A stretch of 64,000 bases of DNA, taken from Desulfarculaceae bacterium (GTDB taxonomy: Bacteria; Desulfobacterota; Desulfarculia; Desulfarculales; Desulfarculaceae). The DNA is taken from contig JAIPDO010000003.1 of NCBI GenBank assembly GCA_021737645.1, positions 1 through 64,000 on the forward strand. The letters run 5' to 3'. Every line of letters begins with the position of its first letter. Within the stretch, counting starts at the first letter, position 1. Both the position numbers and the translations under genes were made by a program. A model generated the notes under the pieces. That model was not told where the DNA came from and did no database searches. It worked only from the letters and a program-made list of their open reading frames with translations. Below, in pieces: positions 1-8,685 of this stretch.

Positions 1-284
1 TTGCCGAAGCTGGTGTCCACGCTGGAGATCACCAGCCCGGCCTTGGACGCCGCGTACATCACCACCAGCCACAGGGGCATGTTGGGGGCCCACAGAGCCA
101 CGCGCTGGCCCGGTTTGAGGCCCAGGCCCAAAAAGGCGCGGGCCAGCTTGTCGCTGGCCCGGTCGAATCCGGCGTAGGTCAGGCGCATGCCGCTGGGCAG
201 GTCCACCAATGCCTCGCGTTCACCCCAGCGCCCGGCCACTTCCTTGAGCACTCCCCCCAGGGTAAGAGCTATATTTTGTTTCAT
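1..284 (-). CDS. AMP-forming acyl-CoA synthetase, N-terminal part (cut by window edge)
   Basis: The frame begins at the ATG on the minus strand at 284 and runs off the left edge, giving about 94 residues. The translation reads like the start of the ANL (AMP-binding) superfamily: an N-terminal helix, then a GQRVALWAPNMPLWL stretch followed by a YAASKAG motif, which in this family precedes the nucleotide-binding loops. Known members activate a carboxylate with ATP to an acyl-adenylate and then the CoA thioester. The substrate cannot be told because the diagnostic P-loop and C-terminal domain lie outside the window. An AT-rich foreign-looking gene pair follows immediately upstream of its start. 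Confidence 0.8.
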   Translation of the reverse strand, partial: MKQNIALTLGGVLKEVAGRWGEREALVDLPSGMRLTYAGFDRASDKLARAFLGLGLKPGQRVALWAPNMPLWLVVMYAASKAGLVISSVDTSFG

Positions 285-323
285 ATACGTCTCCCTGCAA
301 GATTAAGAAGCAGGTATTTATAA

Positions 324-917
324 TTAAGTTTGGGCAGCCATTAGTCTGCACCTCAATGCTTCATCTTTTGCTTTGATAAAGAAAGCTTCCAGGTTGCCTC
401 TTCTTTGACGCCTGAATTCTGTGTGCTGGGCGATGATTATATCAACCTCTGCTTCACTTATGATATCACTAAAACAAAGCCATGATACAAGGTGTGGGAC
501 AGTCTGAACGAAATCTCCCCCGAGGATTTCTATGGCAAATTTCCTGGCCTTTTGGTCGTCTGTTAAAAACACTAGCCCTGTCTTTTTTGCATAAGCGATA
601 GAAGATATTTCTCCTGCACCTAATCTTTTTCTCCTCTGTAAAATTTCATAGTCTTGTAGGTCCTCTATGCTCAGAGGGTACGTGTTGAAATTACCTTTTA
701 TCCTTTGATCTTTCAACCGTTCAATTAGCTGCTTATCGCTTTCAGTTGGGTCTTTTCTTGGTTTGTATAAACATTCATAGATTACGTAGACGGTGCAATA
801 AAAATTGCACCCGCCATTTATAGATCTAGAAAATAATAATAAAGAAGAAAGAAGATTCCAGACAGAACAAGCGTCTGTTAAATTGTGTAACTGAAACTTG
901 GAGGGATCGATAGACAT
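324..917 (-). CDS. PIN-domain-like protein, probable toxin partner of the XRE-ImmA gene
   Basis: This 197-residue protein has the spaced acidic residues expected of a PIN-type RNase fold: D15 in an LTDACSVWNLL context, E48, E103 in AGEISSIAYA and D120/D121 in VFLTDD. PIN proteins are Mg-dependent RNases and often act as toxins. Its ATG abuts the TAA of the upstream XRE-ImmA gene with no gap, so the two are translationally coupled. Both are markedly AT-richer than the flanking genes, suggesting acquisition by transfer. The toxin role is inferred from the pairing; an RNase acting in phage defence or regulation would look the same. Confidence 0.65.
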   Translation of the reverse strand: MSIDPSKFQLHNLTDACSVWNLLSSLLLFSRSINGGCNFYCTVYVIYECLYKPRKDPTESDKQLIERLKDQRIKGNFNTYPLSIEDLQDYEILQRRKRLGAGEISSIAYAKKTGLVFLTDDQKARKFAIEILGGDFVQTVPHLVSWLCFSDIISEAEVDIIIAQHTEFRRQRRGNLEAFFIKAKDEALRCRLMAAQT

Positions 918-2057
918 TTAAGTATCGCTACCTGTGAATAGGTTGTGAATCTCTTGTGTGTTCCCGCCAGGCACAAGCAGTATTTCGGCTAGCTTACCGC
1001 CGGAGATAATGCCCTCGTCATAGGCCTCAAAGCAAAGGGTAACATAATAGTCAGACAGACCCATTTCAATTAATTTTTTCTTACGTAACTTGCCAACGTT
1101 GGAAAGATTACTTCCCAGCTCGCTGTCAATCTTATCAGATTTTGGCACTCTAAACTGCTTGATGGATTGTCTCGTTCCTTTATTAATTATACCTCGATCA
1201 TGTAATGCTTGAGCAAGGGCTGCAGTAGATACTTTAAAATATTTTGCCCATTGTATTGCTTTTTCTTCTGTCCAGGAATTAACGTCTGGTATTTTGAGTA
1301 AAATATCATTTGGTATTAAAAAATGTGACGCAAAAGTGTGAGCTCTAATCTCGCTAAGATCCTTGCTAGTATATTTTGTTTTGGAAATAAAAAAATCTAG
1401 TTCTTCATCTAATATTGCATGGCCAGCTTCGTGAGCAGCACTAAACCTTTGTCTGTAAATGTCTTCATTATAGTTGACAAGAACACATTGACCCGCATAC
1501 GGATGTTTGATGAAAAGGCCCGATATTTCTGAGTTGATAAGCTTTCTCCTGAAAATATGGAGGCCAATACGCCTAAAAATTAGAAAAATATCTAATGGGA
1601 TTGCCGGTAATTCTTCTAATATAAACAGTTGCAGGGATTTGGCTGCATCTTCTCCGTGCCTTTTGAAATAATTTCCGCGCTTAGTAAAAGAAAAAACTCT
1701 GCCAGATTTTTTATGCAGTTCTCTTTGTAGGAACTCCTCTTGTTCGCAGAGATATAAAAAAGTCTGTATGGCCCACCTATCTTCTCTGGACAAAATGTCG
1801 CCATGTGATCGGAAAAGAGTCTCCGTTTCTTCAAATGGAGCCACCTTTTCGTTAGAAATAAAAAATCTATAATCGCACTTAAAAAAATCTGCTAAGATTA
1901 AAACCTCATCGCCAGTTGGCTCATGATTTCCATCTTGCAACTGCGCAATCCTGGATTTGGATATTCCTGTATTTTCAGCCAACTCAGAAAGTGAAATCTG
2001 CAATTGATCGCAGTAACGATTTAGTTTGGAAGCAAATTCTTTTTTGTCGAATGACAT
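918..2057 (-). CDS. XRE-family HTH regulator fused to an ImmA/IrrE metallopeptidase domain
   Basis: An N-terminal helix-turn-helix (about residues 10-60, with SLSELAENTGISKSRIAQLQ) is followed by an ImmA/IrrE (COG2856) zinc-peptidase domain with HEAGH near residues 209-213 and a downstream EIRAHTFASHFLIP segment that supplies the usual third ligand. In known systems such proteins repress their own operon and are relieved by proteolysis or DNA-damage signals. I chose the ATG at 2057; an in-frame GTG at 2081 would overlap the 3' end of the GalT-like gene and has no ribosome site. The gene directly precedes the PIN-like gene. AT-rich composition suggests horizontal origin. Confidence 0.8.
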   Translation of the reverse strand: MSFDKKEFASKLNRYCDQLQISLSELAENTGISKSRIAQLQDGNHEPTGDEVLILADFFKCDYRFFISNEKVAPFEETETLFRSHGDILSREDRWAIQTFLYLCEQEEFLQRELHKKSGRVFSFTKRGNYFKRHGEDAAKSLQLFILEELPAIPLDIFLIFRRIGLHIFRRKLINSEISGLFIKHPYAGQCVLVNYNEDIYRQRFSAAHEAGHAILDEELDFFISKTKYTSKDLSEIRAHTFASHFLIPNDILLKIPDVNSWTEEKAIQWAKYFKVSTAALAQALHDRGIINKGTRQSIKQFRVPKSDKIDSELGSNLSNVGKLRKKKLIEMGLSDYYVTLCFEAYDEGIISGGKLAEILLVPGGNTQEIHNLFTGSDT

Positions 2058-2068
2058 ACTGTACTTTT

Positions 2069-3088
2069 CTATTCGCGCCACATGGTTTTAATATCCTTGG
2101 CGATCGTCTCGGGGCTCAAGAAGCACACGGTTTCGTCGTGGAGCTTCTCAAAATAGTTGATCTCATCCACCGCCATGGGCGGGATGTGCACCCGGCTGAC
2201 GATGCGCAGCATAAAGGGCAGCCCCGCTTCGGGCTTCAGGGAGGTGTGCAGAGCCATGTTGTAGGCGTTCACCCCCCTGGCCTCCAAAAAGCTCACCACC
2301 CGGCACATGCCCCGGGCCAGACCCAGAATTTGCTTAGGGGTGAACTCCATGAGCCCTTTGCCTTCCGGCGACAGGGCCATTAGATCATAAATGGCCCGAG
2401 GCGCGAAAGGCACCAGCCACACCACCGGCCCCACCCGGCCCACCCAGCGGGAGCGGTCGATCTTTTCATGCTCCAAATATGCGGCCATCATGCCGGCGCT
2501 TTCGCGTTTGGCAAAGGCCTTGGCTCGGCGGATCAGGCGGCTTTGGAAGCGGGTGGGGTTTATGCCGGCCACGATCTGGAAGTGGGGATGCACCACACCC
2601 CCACCGGCGGGCATCATGTAGTTCCAGTTCACCGCCGCGTAGTGGGCCTTGGGGGTGACCCGCTTGAAGGAGTCCACCGCCATCAGCAGGCCGTCGGCCA
2701 GCTGGCGGGGGGTGAACTGGCTGGGCAAAACGTGGTGAGCCTTGGTCAGGCGCAGCACCGCGTTGTGGGCCTCATAGGGGAACATGTTGGGAAAGCCCAC
2801 CGCCTCGCCCCGGCGCAGCAGGCCCTCGGGAACTTCCTCGGGCAAAAAGCGCGAGACCATCTTTTCCACATTCCCGGGACAAAAGGGGCAGGTGTGCCCC
2901 TTGTCGCGCTCCAGGTATTCGGAGTGATCCAGCTTGCCCAAAGAGCGCAGCCGAAAATTAAGAATGCGGCTGCGGTCGCCCGTGAGGGGATCGTGACGGA
3001 TCTCCACGTCCACCGAGGTGGGTTTCATATCGTCGGCAGGATTGAGGTAACCGGTCTGGTGATGGATGAGCTTGAACTTCAGCGGCAT
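2069..3088 (-). CDS. GalT/HIT-superfamily nucleotidyltransferase-like protein
   Basis: The 339-residue protein resembles galactose-1-phosphate uridylyltransferases of the HIT superfamily. Visible motifs are CPFCPGN near residue 67, a candidate zinc site, and GGGVVHPHFQIVAG near residue 165, which carries the HxHxQ-type catalytic segment. Known GalT enzymes swap UMP between UDP-glucose and a hexose phosphate through a uridylyl-histidine. No galactokinase or epimerase is adjacent, so the substrate may be another nucleotide or sugar phosphate. It sits alone between the J-domain/receiver gene and the XRE-ImmA pair, on the same strand. Confidence 0.7.
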   Translation of the reverse strand: MPLKFKLIHHQTGYLNPADDMKPTSVDVEIRHDPLTGDRSRILNFRLRSLGKLDHSEYLERDKGHTCPFCPGNVEKMVSRFLPEEVPEGLLRRGEAVGFPNMFPYEAHNAVLRLTKAHHVLPSQFTPRQLADGLLMAVDSFKRVTPKAHYAAVNWNYMMPAGGGVVHPHFQIVAGINPTRFQSRLIRRAKAFAKRESAGMMAAYLEHEKIDRSRWVGRVGPVVWLVPFAPRAIYDLMALSPEGKGLMEFTPKQILGLARGMCRVVSFLEARGVNAYNMALHTSLKPEAGLPFMLRIVSRVHIPPMAVDEINYFEKLHDETVCFLSPETIAKDIKTMWRE

Positions 3089-3112
3089 TTGATTTCTCCT
3101 AAGCGGGGCGTG

Positions 3113-3757
3113 CTACCCTCCCAGCCCCCGCCGGACCAGCTCCAAAAGTTGGCTGGGCCGAAAGGGTTTGGCCAGGCTGGGGTAGCCGAAACGGTCCAAC
3201 TCCTGCATGAGTTCGTTTTGGATGGAGCGGGTGCCGAAAAACCCGGAGATGAAAATCACCTTGATCTCCGGGTCCCGCTGGCGCAGGGTGCGCACCATCT
3301 CCACTCCGTCCATTATAGGCATGAGAATGTCGGTGATAATCAATTCGGGACGAAAAGTCAGGTGCTGGCGCAGCCCTGCCAGGCCGTCCGGGGCGGTGGA
3401 TACGTGGTAGCCCTCCAGGGCCAACAGATCGGCCAGGTTGTTGGCCAAGCCTTCTTCGTCCTCCACCACCAAAACTCGGGGGTGACCGCTGCGCGGCTTG
3501 GCCGAGGCTTTTAGGTATTGGCCCAACTCCTGGTCGGTGGTCATATCCAAACGCTCCTTGACCGCGTTGAGGCGGCGCTGGCCTTCCTCGGCGGCTTGGC
3601 GGTTTTCTTGGTGCAGATCCGGGTGGTAGACCTTGGACAACAGGCGGTAGGAATAGCGTATGTAGCGCACCGCCGCTTCGCTGCCCAGCTCTCCGGCGAT
3701 GTGCAACGCCTTTTCCAGCACCCCCAAATAGCGCAGGTCTACTTCCAACTGGCTCAC
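3113..3757 (-). CDS. J-domain-like/response-regulator receiver fusion protein
   Basis: A GTG start at 3757 overlaps the stop of the prenyltransferase gene (GTGA), giving 214 residues. Residues 30-70 contain a J-domain-like helix pair with YRLLSKVYHPDLHQ, including the HPD tripeptide (45-47) that stimulates DnaK ATPase in true J proteins. Residues 94-212 form a complete receiver domain with E99/D100, phospho-acceptor D143 in IITDILMP, S171 and K197 in LAKPF. There is no output domain, so it may couple phosphorylation to chaperone recruitment. That is inference; the J-like part is short and could be only an adaptor. Confidence 0.75.
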   Translation of the reverse strand: MSQLEVDLRYLGVLEKALHIAGELGSEAAVRYIRYSYRLLSKVYHPDLHQENRQAAEEGQRRLNAVKERLDMTTDQELGQYLKASAKPRSGHPRVLVVEDEEGLANNLADLLALEGYHVSTAPDGLAGLRQHLTFRPELIITDILMPIMDGVEMVRTLRQRDPEIKVIFISGFFGTRSIQNELMQELDRFGYPSLAKPFRPSQLLELVRRGLGG

Positions 3758-4629
3758 GCCCCGCCTCCCAGCCAGAGATCCAGAGCCAGGAACACCAGGA
3801 AGGCGATGGACACGAAGCCGTTGACCGTGAAAAAGGCCATGGGGATGTTGGCCCGCTTGATGGCCACCAATATCTGCTCCACCACCAGGGCCACGGTCAC
3901 CACTGCGGCCCCCGCCAGGTAGATGCCGCCCAGGTGGAACAAGGGGGCCAGGGCGAAAAATCCCAGGATGGTCAGCGCGTGCATGCCCCGGCTTACCCAC
4001 AGGGCCTTTTCCAGGCCCAGGCGGGCGGGCAGCGAGTGCAGACAGTGCTGTTGGTCGAAGTCTATGTCCTGGCAGGCGTAGATCACGTCGAACCCGGCCA
4101 CCCACAAGGCGGCAGCTCCGGCCAGCACCGCCGCCCGCCAGTCCCAGGCTCCGGTCACCGCGATCCAGGCACCCAGGGGAGCCAGGGCCGTGGCCAGTCC
4201 CAGCCACACATGGCACAGCCAGGTGAAGCGCTTGGTGAAGCTGTAGCCCAGCACCCAGATCAGGGCCACGGGCGAGAGCTTGAGGCACAGAGGGTTGAGC
4301 ATCCATGCGGCCAATACCAGCACACCGCAGGCCAGCACCAGCCAGGCCCAGGCCAGGGCCGGGCTTACCCGGCCGGTGACCAGAGGGCGGTTGGCGGTGC
4401 GGGGGTTGAGGGCGTCGAAGCCCCGGTCGGCGATGCGGTTCATGATCATGGCCGCGCTGCGCGCCGCCACCAGAGCCACCACCACCCAGAACACCTTGCC
4501 CACGGTGAGCGGGCTCACCTGGGTGGCCAACAGCAGGGCGCTCAGGGCAAAGGGGAATAAAAAGATGGTGTGGCTGAACTTGACCAGATCGCCGAAGTCC
4601 TTGAGCCGTCCCCCCAGGTTGCGAACCAT
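3754..4629 (-). CDS. mqnP: UbiA-family 4-hydroxybenzoate-type prenyltransferase (menaquinone, futalosine route)
   Basis: The 291-residue polytopic membrane protein has the first UbiA aspartate motif as NRIADRGFDALNPRTANRP (about residues 64-82) and a second Asp-rich loop, YACQDIDFD, in the later half. These bind the Mg-diphosphate of the polyprenyl donor. It lies 5 bp downstream of a UbiD-family decarboxylase gene, the arrangement seen in anaerobes that make menaquinone through futalosine, where the pair prenylates and decarboxylates 1,4-dihydroxy-6-naphthoate. The MqnP name rests on this context. The other mqn genes are not in the window, so an ubiquinone-type assignment is not formally excluded. 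Confidence 0.85.
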   Translation of the reverse strand: MVRNLGGRLKDFGDLVKFSHTIFLFPFALSALLLATQVSPLTVGKVFWVVVALVAARSAAMIMNRIADRGFDALNPRTANRPLVTGRVSPALAWAWLVLACGVLVLAAWMLNPLCLKLSPVALIWVLGYSFTKRFTWLCHVWLGLATALAPLGAWIAVTGAWDWRAAVLAGAAALWVAGFDVIYACQDIDFDQQHCLHSLPARLGLEKALWVSRGMHALTILGFFALAPLFHLGGIYLAGAAVVTVALVVEQILVAIKRANIPMAFFTVNGFVSIAFLVFLALDLWLGGGA

Positions 4630-4634
4630 GCTGC

Positions 4635-6107
4635 TTACTTCTCCGGCGTCGATAGGCCCCAGGCCTTGAGCCGGGCCAATGCCGCCTTCTCAACCTCGGG
4701 GTCCATCTCTATGCGATCCGGCCAGGGCCGGGTGAAGCCCTCGCCGGGGAGCTTCTTGGTGCCGTCGATGCCCATCTTGGAGTGCAGGCAAGGAAGTTGG
4801 GCCGCATGGTCCAGGGCGTCGGCCGGGCCCTTGCTGAAGAGAATGTCCCGCTGGGGGTCGATGTGGTTCAGGGCCTCCCACCAGGCCCGCTGCGGGTTCT
4901 GCACGTCCACGTCGGCGTCCACCACCACCAGTATCTTGGCGAACATCATCTGGCCCTGGCCCCACAGGGCGTTCATCACCTTGTAGGCTTGGCCGGGGTG
5001 GTCCTTCTTGATGGACACGAACACCAGGTTGTGGAACACCCCCTCGGCGGGCATGTGGTAATCCACCACCTCTGGCAGCACCGTCTGCAACAGGGGCAGG
5101 AAGATGCGCTCCGTGGCCATGCCCAGGTAGTAGTCCTCCATGGGCGGGATGCCCACGATGGTGGTGGGGTAGAGGAAGCCCTTGCGATGGGTGATGGCGG
5201 TGATGTGCAGCACCGGGTAATCGTCGGCCAGGGAGTAGTAGCCGGTGTGGTCGCCAAAGGGGCCCTCGGTGCGCAGTGGTTCGGCCGGGTCCACGTAGCC
5301 CTCGATTATCACCTCGGCCTCGGCGGGCACCATCAGGTCGCTGGTGGTGGCCTTTACTAACTCCACGGGCCGCCGCAGCAAAAAGCCGCTGAACATGTAC
5401 TCGGGCAAATTCTCGGGCAAAGGTGCGCAGGCTGCGTAGACCGAGGCGGGCGCGCCGCCCAGGGCCACGGCCACGGGCAGCTTTTGGCCCAGTTCCTTGG
5501 CCCGGCGAAAGTGGGACGCCCCGCCCTTGTGGCGGTGCCAGTGCATGCCAGTGGTGTGGGCGTCGAAGCGCTGCAAGCGGTACATGCCAACATTGTGTTT
5601 ACCGGTGTCCGGGTCGGCGGTGATTACCTGAGGCAGGGTGATGAAGGGGCCCGCGTCCTGGGGCCAGCAGGTGAGTATGGGCAGCAGGTCCAGGGATGCC
5701 TGTTCGCCGGTTAGCACCACCTCCTGGCAGGGAGCCTTCTTCACCACATTGGGCGCGAAGGCCTTGAGCTCCTTGAGCTTGGGCAGGGCGCTCAAGAGCT
5801 TGGACCACAGCCCTCCCGAGGGCAGCTCCAACTCCAGCAAGCCGCGCAGGCGATCGGCGATGTCTTCCAGCCGCTCCACTCCCAGGGCCAGGGCCATGCG
5901 CTGGGGCGAGCCGAAAAGATTGATGGCCAGGGGGCAGCCCACGCACTTGACCTTTTCAAACAGCAGGGCCGGGCCGTTCGCTTTCATCACCGCGTCGCTC
6001 AGCGCGGTGATCTCCAAGTAGGGGTCCACCTCCTCGGAGACGCGCTTCAGCCAGCCCCGGCTCTCCAGGTCCTTGACGAATTGTTTCATGTTGGCGGGGG
6101 CCTGCAT
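4635..6107 (-). CDS. mqnL: UbiD-family decarboxylase (menaquinone biosynthesis type)
   Basis: The 490-residue protein matches the UbiD family in length and motifs, including RTEGPFGDHTGYY, which carries the acidic residues of the prenylated-FMN active site, and the following FLYPTTIVGIPPMED region. UbiD enzymes use prenylated FMN to decarboxylate aromatic acids. Coupling to the UbiA-type gene points to the menaquinone enzyme (MqnL). The ATG at 6107 is preceded by GGAG at a proper distance and is preferred to the internal ATG six codons on. No UbiX flavin prenyltransferase is nearby, so it must be encoded elsewhere. Confidence 0.85.
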   Translation of the reverse strand: MQAPANMKQFVKDLESRGWLKRVSEEVDPYLEITALSDAVMKANGPALLFEKVKCVGCPLAINLFGSPQRMALALGVERLEDIADRLRGLLELELPSGGLWSKLLSALPKLKELKAFAPNVVKKAPCQEVVLTGEQASLDLLPILTCWPQDAGPFITLPQVITADPDTGKHNVGMYRLQRFDAHTTGMHWHRHKGGASHFRRAKELGQKLPVAVALGGAPASVYAACAPLPENLPEYMFSGFLLRRPVELVKATTSDLMVPAEAEVIIEGYVDPAEPLRTEGPFGDHTGYYSLADDYPVLHITAITHRKGFLYPTTIVGIPPMEDYYLGMATERIFLPLLQTVLPEVVDYHMPAEGVFHNLVFVSIKKDHPGQAYKVMNALWGQGQMMFAKILVVVDADVDVQNPQRAWWEALNHIDPQRDILFSKGPADALDHAAQLPCLHSKMGIDGTKKLPGEGFTRPWPDRIEMDPEVEKAALARLKAWGLSTPEK

Positions 6108-6191
6108 GTTCTAACTCCAGTGGAGAGGCGATTCTCGCCAATATAGCCCAGGCCGCTCTGGGGCGCAAACCGGTTACACGATGCGGAGGTG

Positions 6192-6878
6192 TCAGAATTG
6201 CAGAATGGGCCAGCCGCGCTCGTTGGCCCGGCGGCGAAGCTGGAAGTCCGGGTTGACCGCGTGTGGGTGGCCCACCGCGTCCAAAAGCTCGTAATCCGAA
6301 TGGTGATCGCCGTAGGCATAGGAGTCGGCCAGGTCTAGGCCGTGGGTTTGGGCCAGCTCCCGCACCAGGCGGGCCTTTTCCGGACCGTAGGGGCGCTGGC
6401 CCTCCAGCTCACCAGACAAAGCTCCGTCTTTTACTTCCAAACGGGCCGACAGGGCCAGGTCCGCGCCCATCTCCTGCTGGATCTGGGCGGCCAGGGGCTC
6501 CAAGCTGCCGGTTAAGAGCACCACCAAATGGCCTTTCCGGCGGTGGGCGTCCAGGCGGCGGCGGCCTTCGGCGCTGATGCGGGGAAGTATTTTTATCCTG
6601 AAACACTCGGCCGCCAGGCGCTGCAATTCGTCGGGGTCCTTGCCCTGGAGGTGGGCCTTGTTTTGGGCCGCCGAGGAGTCTCCCCCCAGGCCGCGGGCCA
6701 GGTAGAGCAGAACGTAGCGGGCCAGGTCCGGGGCGCGTAAATAGCCGCGCCGTATCAAGAACGGCACGAAGGCTTTTTCCATGGAAGAGGGGACCACCAG
6801 GGTCCGGTCAACATCGAAAATGGCGGCGGGTTGCCCGCTCACTTTTGGGCTGCTCCTAGGTTGACCGGGAATCTTCAT
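6192..6878 (-). CDS. HAD-superfamily IB phosphatase (SerB-like)
   Basis: The 228-residue protein opens with the HAD motif I IFDVDRTL (nucleophile D22, acid D24), has motif II as LLTGS near residue 122 and motif IV as YGDHHSDYELL near residue 190. This is the subfamily IB layout that includes phosphoserine phosphatase and HAD phosphatases that act on lipid or choline phosphates. It overlaps the CDP-alcohol phosphatidyltransferase gene by 23 bp, so the two are co-expressed. A joint job in phospholipid head-group metabolism, for example hydrolysing a phosphatidyl phosphate, is reasonable but inferred. Confidence 0.8.
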   Translation of the reverse strand: MKIPGQPRSSPKVSGQPAAIFDVDRTLVVPSSMEKAFVPFLIRRGYLRAPDLARYVLLYLARGLGGDSSAAQNKAHLQGKDPDELQRLAAECFRIKILPRISAEGRRRLDAHRRKGHLVVLLTGSLEPLAAQIQQEMGADLALSARLEVKDGALSGELEGQRPYGPEKARLVRELAQTHGLDLADSYAYGDHHSDYELLDAVGHPHAVNPDFQLRRRANERGWPILQF

Positions 6879-7485
6879 CCATCAGGCGGCGAATATCCGC
6901 CAGTACCGGCAGGCCCCGGGCTATACACAGAATTACTGATAAATATACCAGAGCCGGGGTCAGCCAAAAGAAAACTTTCATTTCCGCCACGGCCGTGGGC
7001 CCCAGGGCGGTGAGGGCCTGGCACAGGGTCAGGCCGCCAAAGGCCAGGCCTTTGGCCAGGCCGTAAAGCCCGCGCATGAAGCGTCCGGCCACCAGGAATT
7101 TGCCCAAGGGGGAGTGCATCATGCCAAAGGCGCTGTAGCCCTTGGACAAGGCGTATTCCCGGAGGCCGTCCACCAAAAAGCTGCGGATGATGAACACCAG
7201 GCCCACCCAAAGGGGCACCGAGCCCAGGCTCACGAACACGAACCACAGTACGTTTTCCACCACCCGGTCCATGGCGATGTCCAACACGCTGCCCAGGTCG
7301 GTGACCTCGTTTTTGAAACGGGCCACGTAGCCGTCCAGCCAGTCCATGAGGTACAGGGCGGTGATGAGTATCAGGCAGATGAAGGCCGGAGTGGCTCCGG
7401 GCACATGCAGCAGCAGGACTATCAGAATGAGCAGCGGCAGGCGCAGCAGGGTGATGAAGTTGGCCGTGGACATTCGTACGGACAT
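6856..7485 (-). CDS. CDP-alcohol phosphatidyltransferase
   Basis: The 209-residue membrane protein has the full family signature DG-x2-AR-x8-G-x3-D-x3-D in MDWLDGYVAR and DLGSVLDIAMD (about residues 47-75), which coordinates metals and the CDP-diacylglycerol donor. Several hydrophobic segments follow. Members make phosphatidylglycerophosphate, phosphatidylinositol phosphate, phosphatidylserine and related lipids. The following overlapping HAD phosphatase fits a synthase plus phosphatase pair such as PgsA plus PGP phosphatase, but the polar head group cannot be read from the sequence. The start at ATG 7485 has another in-frame ATG four codons later. Confidence 0.85.
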   Translation of the reverse strand: MSVRMSTANFITLLRLPLLILIVLLLHVPGATPAFICLILITALYLMDWLDGYVARFKNEVTDLGSVLDIAMDRVVENVLWFVFVSLGSVPLWVGLVFIIRSFLVDGLREYALSKGYSAFGMMHSPLGKFLVAGRFMRGLYGLAKGLAFGGLTLCQALTALGPTAVAEMKVFFWLTPALVYLSVILCIARGLPVLADIRRLMDEDSRST

Positions 7486-7574
7486 GCGGTGAGCACCTTG
7501 GCAACAAGGGAAATAACTTGTGGCAAAGTGTAGGCAGGACGCAGCGGCCTGTCAATCCTGACCGCTGGGGTTAA

Positions 7575-8012
7575 TCAGTCCCCCAAGGCGTCCAGGATGT
7601 GATCGCCGAAATAGAAATTCACCAGGCACAGGGCCAGCAGGGTCAGGTTGACCAGGCCGTGCAACAGGGGCAGGCCCTTGCGGGCCTTGGGGCGGCGCTC
7701 CAAAACCAGGCCAGTGGCCAGACCCACCAAGGCCAGACAGGCCACCATCAGGCCCAGCCAACCGTGCACACCGGTCACCAGCCAGCTTTGCCACAGCCAA
7801 CGCACCATGATGGCCCCCCCGGCGGTTCCCAGGATGAGCCCCACCAATGCGGCCTTGCCCAGCAGGATGTGCCGGGGCCGGGGGAAGGTGGTCTGTTGGC
7901 CCAGGTGCAGTGAGCGCAGGCGCTTGATGCCCAGCCAGGCCACGTAGAGCCCCAGCAGGGTGAAGGCCACCTGCCAGGCGGGGTGGAAGATGATAAAGTC
8001 GTGGGGATTCAT
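7575..8012 (-). CDS. Four-helix membrane protein, DUF4079-like
   Basis: The 145-residue protein is almost all hydrophobic, with about four transmembrane segments. Histidines lie near membrane faces (HDFIIFHPAW at the N-terminus, VTGVHGWLGL mid-protein, LLHGLVNL late), a pattern compatible with b-type heme ligation. I recognise a resemblance to the DUF4079 family, but this is from memory. It lies 6 bp downstream of a secreted cytochrome P460-like gene in the same direction, so a membrane-anchored heme pair in the periplasm is plausible. Confidence 0.5.
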   Translation of the reverse strand: MNPHDFIIFHPAWQVAFTLLGLYVAWLGIKRLRSLHLGQQTTFPRPRHILLGKAALVGLILGTAGGAIMVRWLWQSWLVTGVHGWLGLMVACLALVGLATGLVLERRPKARKGLPLLHGLVNLTLLALCLVNFYFGDHILDALGD

Positions 8013-8018
8013 TTCACC

Positions 8019-8498
8019 TCATCGAAACTGGTGGACCAGCACATAGTCGTTGTCGCCCATGGCGGCGTGGCACCGGATGCACCCGGCCAGCTTGCCCGCG
8101 GCCAGGGGGCGGCCCTTGGAGGTGTACATGGCCCAGAACCAGTCGCCCGCCTCGGGGTTGTATCCCTTTACCTTGTACATCGCCACGATGTCCTTGAGCT
8201 TGCCGCTTTTGGTCTGGGTCGCCTTTACCTGGATGGTGCCGTAGTTCACCGGGGCCTTGGTGGAGCTTAGCCCGGCCTGGTTTACGTATATCTGGTTGTA
8301 GGGGCCGTGGGGCGAGCGGGACCTATGCACGCCTTTATACCTGGGCCACTGGCCCCACTTGGCGTAGGGCGAGGTTTTGGCGATGTAGTCCCACAGGGCC
8401 TTGGCCTTGGGCGGAGGCATCTTGTTATTGCCGCCGGCGGCCAGGGCCGGGGCCAGGGCGAGGTTTATGGCCAACAGGGTCAAAAACAGCAGCTTCAT
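8019..8498 (-). CDS. Exported cytochrome P460-like c-type heme protein
   Basis: The preferred start is the ATG at 8498, which follows a GGGGGAAAG ribosome site and gives a 159-residue protein with a classical signal peptide (MKLLFLTLLAINLALAPALA). The mature part ends with a single heme c motif CIRCH at residues 140-144 and has the Trp/Tyr-rich body seen in cytochrome P460 family proteins. Known P460 proteins oxidise hydroxylamine or NO, and many relatives have no tested function. Any P460 crosslink lysine cannot be judged by eye. It is co-transcribed with the downstream membrane protein. Confidence 0.7.
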   Translation of the reverse strand: MKLLFLTLLAINLALAPALAAGGNNKMPPPKAKALWDYIAKTSPYAKWGQWPRYKGVHRSRSPHGPYNQIYVNQAGLSSTKAPVNYGTIQVKATQTKSGKLKDIVAMYKVKGYNPEAGDWFWAMYTSKGRPLAAGKLAGCIRCHAAMGDNDYVLVHQFR

Positions 8499-8685
8499 CG
8501 GCTTTCCCCCATGCGGACTCCCGGCGTTCAAACCCTGAGTCTGTGTTCAGCATGCAGCACCGGCCCCAGTCGGGTCAAGGCGGCCGGAAAGCTTTGGTGG
8601 GTGAGCAGAGGTGTGTACAATAAAAAACAGGAATCGCTTCGGCCGAGGCGGCTGGAGCGCGGCTCAACCACAAAGGGAGTTGAAT

